Notes under the pieces: generated by a model
Seen by the model: the letters and a program-made list of their open reading frames with translations, nothing else
Database searches by the model: none
Told to the model about the DNA's origin: nothing
Part shown: positions 1-4,526 of the stretch, in pieces
Position numbering within the stretch: the first letter of the stretch is position 1
How the letters are laid out: the number at the start of each line of letters is the position of its first letter
Assembly: GCA_023421875.1 (NCBI GenBank)
Contig: JAEZSM010000249.1
Span: 1-6,047 of the forward strand
DNA length: 6,047 nucleotides
Source: Spirochaetota bacterium
Lineage (GTDB): Bacteria; Spirochaetota; Spirochaetia; Treponematales; Rectinemataceae
Direction of reading: 5' to 3'
Translations under genes and position numbers: made by a program

Positions 1-478
1 ACTCTCTTGCATCAATCCAGTTGGTCGAGAAAAAGTACTTGTGAAAGCCTCCCCGGTCGTGATCGCTCTCCTCGAGGATCTGCAGCGCCCGCTTGTTGTC
101 ACATTCGTAAAGTTTTTTAGCCCGCTCGACCCGCACGGCAATGGGGGCGGTAATCTTGACCGATACGGCGTGGGGCACTCCCCGCAAAATGGCGTAGGCT
201 CCCCGGCCCATGATGATGCAGTCGTTTTCCTGGGCCGCGTCCAGAATCGCTGTCTTCAAATAATGAAGATAATTATCCCGCTGCTGTGACAAGGATGCCC
301 AAAAACCAGGATTTTTTTCGTCATATTTTTCCCGTTTCTCGGCGCTAATGCCGATGGAGTTGAGCTTGTCCTCCAGATATTCTTTGTCGATAAGCTTGTA
401 CCCGGAGATTCTCGTCAGCTCCTGGGCAGTCTCTTCGCCGAGGGATGCCAATTCGCGCGCTATAGTGATTATTGCCAT
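1..478 (-). CDS. Cytidylate-kinase-like family protein (partial, C-terminus beyond left edge)
   Basis: This is the first 159 codons of a gene read leftward out of the window. It starts MAIITIARELASLGEETAQE and contains IIMGRGAYAIL near residues 98-108 and SDHDRGGFHKYFF near residues 140-152. These match the order of blocks in the cytidylate-kinase-like family (Cytidylate_kin2 type): an N-terminal beta strand and loop, the central GRGA block, and the basic FHK segment. True members carry a P-loop such as GSGG(R/K). Here the loop reads ASLGEETA and lacks the glycine-rich lysine-containing form, so nucleoside-monophosphate kinase activity is doubtful. Many degenerate relatives exist, and a regulatory or nucleotide-binding role is equally possible. 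The ATG at 478 is fixed by a strong Shine-Dalgarno, AAAGGAGGGAG, just upstream. The gene is divergent from the EamA transporter gene. Family assignment is firm; function is not. Confidence 0.82.
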   Translation of the reverse strand, partial: MAIITIARELASLGEETAQELTRISGYKLIDKEYLEDKLNSIGISAEKREKYDEKNPGFWASLSQQRDNYLHYLKTAILDAAQENDCIIMGRGAYAILRGVPHAVSVKITAPIAVRVERAKKLYECDNKRALQILEESDHDRGGFHKYFFSTNWIDARE

Positions 479-480
479 AT

Positions 481-491
481 CTCCCTCCTTT
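481..491 (-). promoter_or_regulatory. Strong ribosome binding site for the cytidylate-kinase-like gene
   Basis: On the minus strand this reads AAAGGAGGGAG, ending two bases before the ATG at 478, with the GGAGG core about 5-6 bases away. It decides the start. It contrasts with the EamA, rsm22-like and IclR genes in this window, which have no visible Shine-Dalgarno. Confidence 0.8.
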
Positions 492-501
492 CCCTGTTTC
501 T

Positions 502-530
502 ACTGTATAGGCATCCGCAGGCAAAGTCAA
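502..530 (-). promoter_or_regulatory. Sigma70-type promoter of the cytidylate-kinase-like gene
   Basis: On the minus strand a TTGACT -35 box (525-530) precedes a TATACAGT segment (502-509). Taking TACAGT (502-507) as the -10 box gives a 17-base spacer; taking TATACA gives 15. Either places the transcript start near 495-497, for a short leader of about 17-20 bases that still contains the Shine-Dalgarno. Confidence 0.55.
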
Positions 531-615
531 ATTTATTCTCCTTCGCGCATTCACTGCAACCTACAAGGCCGTTCGGAAGACCGCCGGCTCCCTGGAATAA
601 GTAAAGCCTCGGTAG

Positions 616-621
616 TATACT
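616..621 (+). promoter_or_regulatory. TATACT -10 box of the EamA gene, implying a leaderless mRNA
   Basis: TATACT lies only 8 bases before the ATG at 630, inside the palindrome AGTATACT (614-621). Transcription starting about 7 bases after the box would begin near 628, leaving a 5' leader of about 2 bases. The -35 region is weak (TGGAAT at 593-598, 3 of 6 matches at a 17-base spacing). Confidence 0.45.
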
Positions 622-629
622 CCGCCCCT

Positions 630-1532
630 ATGGAAAAACTGGGCGCCCTCGCCGCCTTTGCCACCGCCCTCTGTTGGTCTATCGGACCGATTTTCTTCGA
701 GAGCGCATCGAGAAAAGTCGGCGCCCTCGCGGTCAACTTCTGGAAAGTGGTTTTCGCTTTCTCTTTCCTTTCCCTGGCGGGACTTATTACCCGTGGCATG
801 CCCTTCCCCCTCGACGCCCCGGCCCGGATCTGGTTCTATCTCGCCATCTCGGGTCTCATTGGCTTCGTGATTTCCGACTTCTTCCTCTTCAATGCCTATA
901 TTTTGGTCGGTTCCCGCATCGCGATCGTCTTCCAATCACTCACTCCCCTTTTCACAGCCCTTTTCGCCCTCGTCTTTCTGGGAGAGCGCATGCTGCCCTC
1001 CCAGCTGCTGGGCATGCTTGTGGTCATTACCGGCATTTTGATTGTCGTATCCTCCAGGAGGAGAAAGCCGAACCTGGAGTCGGCACCGCAGGCCGAATCG
1101 GCAAAAGGCTACATCTATTCCCTGCTTGCATCGATTTTCCAGGCGGCGGGCCTGATATTCTCCAAGATCGGCGTAAAGGATTACGATGTCATCTCAGGCA
1201 GCCAGATCCGCATCGTAGCCGCCATCGTCGGGCTGGCGGTCCAGGCCCTGATCCTCGGGCAGGGCGTTAAAATATTCAAGGAAGTTCCCAAAGAAAGGCT
1301 CGCGTTCAAGAATATCGCCATAGGAGCGATTTTTGGTCCCTTTTTAGGCGTTTCATTCTCGCTCCTCGCCGTGCGCTATACACAGGCCGGCACGGCTTCG
1401 ACCCTCATGGCTCTCACTCCCGTACTCATCATTCCCCCGACGATTTTTATTCTAAAACAGAAGGTCCGGCTGCGGGAATTTATTGGGGCGGCAGTGGCGG
1501 TGGGCGGCGCGGCCCTCTTCTTCCTGCTCTAG
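630..1532 (+). CDS. EamA/DMT-family ten-helix membrane transporter
   Basis: The product is 300 residues, the normal size for the drug/metabolite transporter superfamily, and very hydrophobic. About ten membrane segments can be drawn, near residues 5-22, 33-53, 66-83, 90-112, 124-142, 159-177, 191-210, 228-247, 254-275 and 281-300. The two halves are related EamA repeats: SLTPLFTALFALVFLGER in the first is echoed by ALTPVLIIPPTIFILKQK in the second. A basic loop (SSRRRK, residues 141-146) follows helix 5. The protein should be an inner-membrane permease or exporter of small metabolites; substrate cannot be told from sequence. The reading frame is open upstream to 348, but that part lies antisense to the neighbouring kinase-like gene and is not membrane-like. 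The ATG at 630 begins directly before helix 1. No Shine-Dalgarno is visible; a -10 box immediately upstream suggests leaderless expression. No terminator is evident before tdh. Confidence 0.9.
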   Translation: MEKLGALAAFATALCWSIGPIFFESASRKVGALAVNFWKVVFAFSFLSLAGLITRGMPFPLDAPARIWFYLAISGLIGFVISDFFLFNAYILVGSRIAIVFQSLTPLFTALFALVFLGERMLPSQLLGMLVVITGILIVVSSRRRKPNLESAPQAESAKGYIYSLLASIFQAAGLIFSKIGVKDYDVISGSQIRIVAAIVGLAVQALILGQGVKIFKEVPKERLAFKNIAIGAIFGPFLGVSFSLLAVRYTQAGTASTLMALTPVLIIPPTIFILKQKVRLREFIGAAVAVGGAALFFLL

Positions 1533-1574
1533 GCCTACTGTGATCGACGCTGCCGGAACGGCCCGCGCTGTCCT

Positions 1575-1599
1575 CGCTTTTGGCGCTCGTGAAAAAGCG
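1575..1599. repeat. Inverted repeat upstream of tdh, possible operator
   Basis: CGCTTTT (1575-1581) and AAAAGCG (1593-1599) form a perfect 7-bp dyad around an 11-base centre. The right arm and centre cover where the -35 box of the tdh promoter would lie. A second overlapping dyad, GCGCT (1583-1587) with AGCGC (1596-1600), shares the space. It could be an operator or a weak hairpin after the EamA gene; no T-run follows, so it is not a typical terminator. Only the symmetry supports it. Confidence 0.25.
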
Positions 1600-1609
1600 C
1601 TTTCTGGAG

Positions 1610-1615
1610 TATACT
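1610..1615 (+). promoter_or_regulatory. TATACT -10 box of tdh
   Basis: TATACT lies within the same 8-base palindrome AGTATACT (1608-1615) seen before the EamA gene. Transcription would begin near 1622, giving a leader of about 15 bases that contains the Shine-Dalgarno at 1625-1631. No good -35 box is seen at the expected distance (TCGTGA at 1587-1592). Confidence 0.45.
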
Positions 1616-1624
1616 CAGCATGAC

Positions 1625-1631
1625 AAGGAGG
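1625..1631 (+). promoter_or_regulatory. Shine-Dalgarno of tdh
   Basis: AAGGAGG lies 5 bases before the ATG at 1637. It fixes that start over the upstream in-frame TTG at 1580, and the resulting N-terminus MKALVKTKAE is the typical one for Tdh. Confidence 0.85.
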
Positions 1632-1636
1632 GCGGC

Positions 1637-2662
1637 ATGAAGGCTCTCGTAAAGACAAAAGCCGAAGCCGGGCTGTGGATGGAAGAAGTCTCCATGCCCC
1701 AGATCGGCGACAACGATCTGCTGGTCAAGATAAAAAAGACGGCGATCTGCGGCACCGACATACATATCTGGAAATGGGATCCCTGGGCCCGGCGCACTAT
1801 AAAACCCGGCATGATCATCGGCCACGAATTCGTGGGCGAGATCGTGGACATGGGCAGGTCCGTCACCGGCTACCAGATCGGAGAACGAATCTCCGGCGAA
1901 GGTCATATCGTCTGCGGCGTCTGCAGGGCTTGCAGGGCCGGCAAGCGCCACCTCTGCCCCAATACCGTGGGCATCGGCGTCAACAGGGATGGCTGCTTCG
2001 CCGAATACCTCTCCATACCTTCATCCAATGCCTGGCACATGCACAGCGCTATACCCGACGAGATAGCCGCGATCTTCGACCCCTACGGAAACGCAACCCA
2101 TACGGCCCTCTCCTTCGAAATGATCGGCGAGGACGTACTCATCACCGGCGCCGGCCCCATCGGCTGCATGGCTGCGGCCATTGCCAAGCATGTGGGCGCG
2201 AGAAACGTGGTGATCACCGACGTAAATCCCTGGCGCCTTCAACTAGCCCTGCGCATGGGCGCCACAAGAGCGGTGGATGTCTCCAAAGAATCCCTCAAAG
2301 ATGTGCAGCATGAACTTGGCATGGTCGGCGGATTCGACATCGGCCTGGAAATGTCCGGCAGCCCCCAGGCCTTCGAGCAGATGATCGACAACATGTACAA
2401 CGGTGGCAGGATAGCCCTTCTAGGTCTTCTACCCGACGAAGCCGGCATCGAATGGAGCCGGGTCATCTTCAAAGGACTTTTTATCAAAGGTATATACGGA
2501 AGAGAAATATTCGAAACCTGGTATAAGATGCAGGCCATGCTTCTCTCGGGGCTCGACATCAGCCCGGTCATCACCCACCGCTACGGCTTCGACGACTTCG
2601 AAAAGGGTTTCGCCGCCATGCTCTCCGGCGAATCGGGCAAAGTCGTGCTGAGTCTGGACTAA
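1637..2662 (+). CDS. tdh: L-threonine 3-dehydrogenase
   Basis: This is a zinc-dependent, NAD-linked medium-chain dehydrogenase that oxidises L-threonine to 2-amino-3-oxobutyrate, the first step of threonine breakdown to glycine and acetyl-CoA, in the cytoplasm. The product is 341 residues, the same as the E. coli enzyme, and every key site is present: Cys38, His63 and Glu64 at the catalytic zinc; His90 in the GEGH motif; Cys93, Cys96, Cys99 and Cys107 for the structural zinc; the GAGPIG nucleotide-binding loop at 171-176; and Asp195 in VITDVN, which selects NAD over NADP. IKGIYGRE (283-290) and ITHR (312-315) are also characteristic. Glycine is coded mostly by GGC. The usual partner kbl (2-amino-3-oxobutyrate CoA ligase) is not adjacent; the rsm22-like gene follows after two bases and is probably cotranscribed. 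No frame damage is seen. Confidence 0.97.
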   Translation: MKALVKTKAEAGLWMEEVSMPQIGDNDLLVKIKKTAICGTDIHIWKWDPWARRTIKPGMIIGHEFVGEIVDMGRSVTGYQIGERISGEGHIVCGVCRACRAGKRHLCPNTVGIGVNRDGCFAEYLSIPSSNAWHMHSAIPDEIAAIFDPYGNATHTALSFEMIGEDVLITGAGPIGCMAAAIAKHVGARNVVITDVNPWRLQLALRMGATRAVDVSKESLKDVQHELGMVGGFDIGLEMSGSPQAFEQMIDNMYNGGRIALLGLLPDEAGIEWSRVIFKGLFIKGIYGREIFETWYKMQAMLLSGLDISPVITHRYGFDDFEKGFAAMLSGESGKVVLSLD

Positions 2663-2664
2663 AA

Positions 2665-4131
2665 ATGCCTAAAAACAGTCGCGACAACAACAGACGCCCG
2701 GCCTTCGGTCCGAATAGAAGCAAGGGCGGGGAAGCGGGGAAAAGAGCCGGGAGGCCGGGCTTTGCTAAGCCCGGACAAGCCAAGCCGCAGGCGCAGGATC
2801 ACAGCCGCGCGCGCTCAGGCCCAGCAATGCCTAAACCCGAGCAGTTCTCCCCGCTGGAGACTTTTTCCATCGCCCCCGATTGCCTTCGCGCCCTAGACAT
2901 CCTTCCCGGCATTCTCAATGAGATAGTTCCCCTTTCGCGCAGCCACAGGCTCGGTCTGGCTAAAAACATTCGATCCCTCTGGGAAGACCTCACCTCCGAG
3001 CGGGAACACCGAGCCTCGGAATACCTGAGCGCCCCGGCCTATTATTCAGCCTACCTGCGCTACTTCCTCCCCTGGAACCTTTTACGCCTTTCATCCTTCC
3101 TGCCGACCCTGAAGCTTCGACTGGACGACGAAGCTACCATAGTGGATCTGGGCTCGGGCCCCCTCACTCTCCCCATCGCGCTCTATCTCTCCCGTCCCGA
3201 TCTAAGGTCGAAAAAGCTTAGCATTATCTGCACCGACAGGACCGAGAAGATTCTCAAGGTCGGCCTAATGGTATTCGAAAGCCTCTGCCTGCGTCTAAGC
3301 GGCGCCATGCCGCCCTGGACGATAAGCCTGCGGCGCCACCAATTCGGCATTCCCCTGTCGGAAAAAGCCGACCTTCTGACGGCTGCCAATGTGTTTAACG
3401 AATTCTTCTGGAAGAGCAAGGTCCCCCTGGGCATGCGCGCCAGTCTTACGGCCCGGCAGCTCCTGGGCTACCTGAAGGATTCGGGCTCTGTCCTCCTGGT
3501 CGAACCCGGCGATCCCCGCTCAGGATCCTTCATAAGCGCCCTGAGGGCCGGCCTGGCATCCTTCGGAGCCCTGCCCCTCTCGCCCTGCCCCCATGCCAGC
3601 GACTGCCCCATGCCGGGCATTTTCAGAAGCCTCGAAGGTCCTGGCAGCGAAGCCGGTTTCGGCGGCGAGGCGGGTACCCGCTCCAGGCCGAAGGGCTCCC
3701 AGGCCGTCGTGATGCCCAAGCACAGGGATAAATACCCCTGGTGCCACTTTACTATCGGTGTCGATAAGGCGCCGGCCTGGCTCAAAGCCCTGTCGGCCGA
3801 AGCTGGGCTGAGCAAAGAAAAGCTGGTGTTTTCCTATCTTTTATCGGCTATTCCCGACCCCCACGCGGCCGCCACCGCAACGGCCACTCCAAACGCCGCC
3901 AAGCCGAAGGAGTCCGGTGCGAGCCTGCGGGTACTCTCCGAAGCATTCGCCCTGCCGGGAGGCCTTTCCGGCCGTTATGCCTGCTCGCCGAAAGGTTATA
4001 CCCTGCTACGCTATTCTTCTCTGTGCGCTTCGTATGCCAGCGGAGACCTCCTTCCCCTGTCTCAGGCTAAAACCGCGCAGGGAAAGGAAGAGAGGGACGA
4101 AAAGTCCGGGGCCATACTCCTCTCCTATTGA
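2665..4131 (+). CDS. Rsm22/METTL17-family methyltransferase-fold protein (ribosomal small subunit associated)
   Basis: The product is 488 residues, longer than I expect for bacterial Rsm22 proteins. Residues 1-55 are a basic, probably disordered tail rich in K, R, P and G. The Rossmann methyltransferase core begins with VDLGSGPLTLPIAL (160-173, SAM-binding loop), then CTD at 189-191 and TAANVFNEFFWK (239-250). VLLVEPGDPRSG (276-287) is typical of Rsm22. Cysteines at 308 and 314 (CPHASDC), 360 (PWCHF) and 440 or 454 match the four-Cys Fe-S signature of the family, with a glycine-rich insertion (about 319-355) between the second and third. Residues 396-418 are an Ala/Thr/Pro-rich linker. Relatives act on or help assemble the small ribosomal subunit; methylation itself is unproven. 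The start, two bases after the tdh stop, has no Shine-Dalgarno, so expression likely depends on coupling with tdh. The ATG at 2827 is an alternative start. Confidence 0.82.
   Translation: MPKNSRDNNRRPAFGPNRSKGGEAGKRAGRPGFAKPGQAKPQAQDHSRARSGPAMPKPEQFSPLETFSIAPDCLRALDILPGILNEIVPLSRSHRLGLAKNIRSLWEDLTSEREHRASEYLSAPAYYSAYLRYFLPWNLLRLSSFLPTLKLRLDDEATIVDLGSGPLTLPIALYLSRPDLRSKKLSIICTDRTEKILKVGLMVFESLCLRLSGAMPPWTISLRRHQFGIPLSEKADLLTAANVFNEFFWKSKVPLGMRASLTARQLLGYLKDSGSVLLVEPGDPRSGSFISALRAGLASFGALPLSPCPHASDCPMPGIFRSLEGPGSEAGFGGEAGTRSRPKGSQAVVMPKHRDKYPWCHFTIGVDKAPAWLKALSAEAGLSKEKLVFSYLLSAIPDPHAAATATATPNAAKPKESGASLRVLSEAFALPGGLSGRYACSPKGYTLLRYSSLCASYASGDLLPLSQAKTAQGKEERDEKSGAILLSY
2755..2774 (+). repeat. 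Perfect hairpin within the 5' coding region of the rsm22-like gene
   Basis: CCGGGCTT (2755-2762) and AAGCCCGG (2767-2774) are exact reverse complements around a TGCT loop. The stem encodes residues of the basic tail (around PGFAKPG). Such a GC-rich hairpin about 90 bases into a gene could slow ribosomes or mark a processing site. It may equally be chance in a GC-rich low-complexity stretch. Confidence 0.5.
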
Positions 4132-4157
4132 CTAAAGACCCCGCTTCCCTATATAGT
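4128..4157 (+). promoter_or_regulatory. Promoter of tRNA-Asp, overlapping the rsm22-like stop codon
   Basis: A TTGACT -35 box (4128-4133, 5 of 6 consensus) includes the TGA stop codon at 4129-4131. A TATATAGT segment (4150-4157) supplies the -10 box: TATATA gives a 16-base spacer, TATAGT gives 18. Transcription would begin near 4162-4164, leaving about 16 bases of leader before the mature tRNA. This is the best-matching promoter in the window. Confidence 0.7.
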
Positions 4158-4179
4158 CCATCCTCGTCAGCAATGACAC

Positions 4180-4253
4180 GGGGGCGTAGCGAAGCTGGTT
4201 ATCGCGCTGGCCTGTCAAGCCGGAGATCGCGGGTTCGAGCCCCGTCGCTCCCG
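4180..4253 (+). tRNA. tRNA-Asp (anticodon GTC)
   Basis: The 74-base gene folds into a complete cloverleaf. The acceptor stem GGGGGCG pairs with CGCTCCC (one G-U), followed by T8-A9. The D stem is GCGA/TCGC. The anticodon stem CTGGC/GCCGG encloses the loop CTGTCAA, giving anticodon GTC (codons GAC/GAT). The T stem GCGGG/CCCGT carries the TTCGAGC loop, and the discriminator base is G, as expected for Asp. No CCA is encoded (ATC follows), so the CCA end must be added after transcription. It has its own promoter upstream and a terminator 15 bases downstream. Confidence 0.96.
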
Positions 4254-4268
4254 ATCGCCGCAAGGCGT

Positions 4269-4297
4269 AAAACCCGTCATTCACTGACGGGTTTTTT
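4269..4297 (+). terminator. Intrinsic terminator after tRNA-Asp
   Basis: AAAACCCGTCA (4269-4279) pairs perfectly over 11 bases with TGACGGGTTTT (4285-4295) around a TTCAC loop, and T continues to 4297. This is a classic rho-independent terminator. Oddly, it ends only 6 bases before the next tRNA gene begins. Confidence 0.9.
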
Positions 4298-4303
4298 CTT
4301 TAT

Positions 4304-4376
4304 CGGGCTGTAGCGCAGGGGCTAGCGCGCTTGGTTCGGGACCAAGATGTCGGAGGTTCAAATCCTCTCAGCCCGA
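4304..4376 (+). tRNA. tRNA-Pro (anticodon CGG)
   Basis: The 73-base gene folds into a full cloverleaf. The acceptor stem CGGGCTG/CAGCCCG is perfect, with the C1-G72 pair typical of bacterial tRNA-Pro. Next come T8-A9, D stem GCGC/GCGC, and anticodon stem CTTGG/CCAAG with loop TTCGGGA, giving anticodon CGG (codon CCG) and the G37 expected for Pro. The T stem is GGAGG/CCTCT with loop TTCAAAT, and the discriminator is A. No CCA is encoded. Its start is 6 bases after a strong terminator and no separate promoter is evident, so it may rely on read-through from tRNA-Asp. Confidence 0.96.
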
Positions 4377-4402
4377 AAAAGCCGCTCATGGGAGCGGCTT
4401 TT
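4377..4402 (+). terminator. Intrinsic terminator after tRNA-Pro
   Basis: AAAAGCCGCTC (4377-4387) pairs perfectly with GAGCGGCTTTT (4392-4402) around an ATGG loop. The stem begins at the base after the tRNA discriminator, so the terminator abuts the mature 3' end. The T-run is interrupted by AC and then continues as TTTT. Confidence 0.88.
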
Positions 4403-4444
4403 ACTTTTCCTGCGCCTTGCAAGCAGTTAAAAAGCTCTCACAGG

Positions 4445-4467
4445 CCAGACCTCGTCTGGAACTCCAG
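4445..4467. repeat. Nested inverted repeats upstream of the IclR gene, candidate operator
   Basis: CCAGAC (4445-4450) and GTCTGG (4454-4459) form a perfect 6-bp dyad with a CTC centre. CTGGA (4456-4460) also pairs with TCCAG (4463-4467). They sit about 60-80 bases upstream of the regulator start in the otherwise unassigned gap 4403-4526. IclR proteins often bind dyads near their own promoter, but nothing here proves binding. Confidence 0.3.
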
Positions 4468-4488
4468 TCCAGTATTAGTTACAACCAG

Positions 4489-4517
4489 CTAACAAGTTGC
4501 AAATTTTGTTGTATACT
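4489..4517 (+). promoter_or_regulatory. Promoter of the IclR gene, implying a leaderless mRNA
   Basis: A TATACT -10 box (4512-4517) follows CTAACA (4489-4494, 4 of 6 matches to TTGACA) at a 17-base spacing. The ATG at 4527 is 9 bases after the -10 box, so transcription from about 4524 would leave a 3-base leader. No Shine-Dalgarno lies before the ATG. Confidence 0.5.
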
Positions 4518-4526
4518 TAACCCGGC

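Noticed and set aside
348..629. In-frame upstream extension of the EamA gene
   Set aside because: It is antisense to the well-supported kinase-like gene and its promoter, is not membrane-like, and the natural first helix begins right after the ATG at 630.
561..1270. Long open frames antisense or out of frame in the EamA gene
   Set aside because: They are shadows created by C-rich wobble positions; their products are Arg/Pro-rich and resemble no family.
1580..1636. Earlier TTG start for tdh
   Set aside because: The ATG at 1637 has AAGGAGG 5 bases upstream, gives exactly the 341-residue E. coli length, and puts all zinc ligands at their known positions.
1620..1640. Six-codon ORF (MTRRAA) whose TGA overlaps the tdh ATG
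   Set aside because: It looked like a leader peptide, but the -10 box at 1610-1615 would start transcription at or after its ATG, and its codons are simply the tdh Shine-Dalgarno region.
1675..2313. 212-codon open frame within tdh
   Set aside because: Frame-shifted shadow with an Arg/His-rich product, entirely inside a certain gene.
3468..3815. Antisense open frame in the rsm22-like gene
   Set aside because: Shadow of a GC-rich coding stretch; no ribosome binding site or recognisable domain.
4128..4313. 61-codon open frame across tRNA-Asp
   Set aside because: It runs through a structured tRNA and its terminator.
4180..4376. tRNA genes as attachment sites of an integrated element
   Set aside because: No integrase gene and no duplicate of a tRNA 3' end is visible in the window.
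4403..4526. Riboswitch or small RNA in the gap before the IclR gene
   Set aside because: Only short dyads are present, with no conserved aptamer-like core and no further terminator before the gene.
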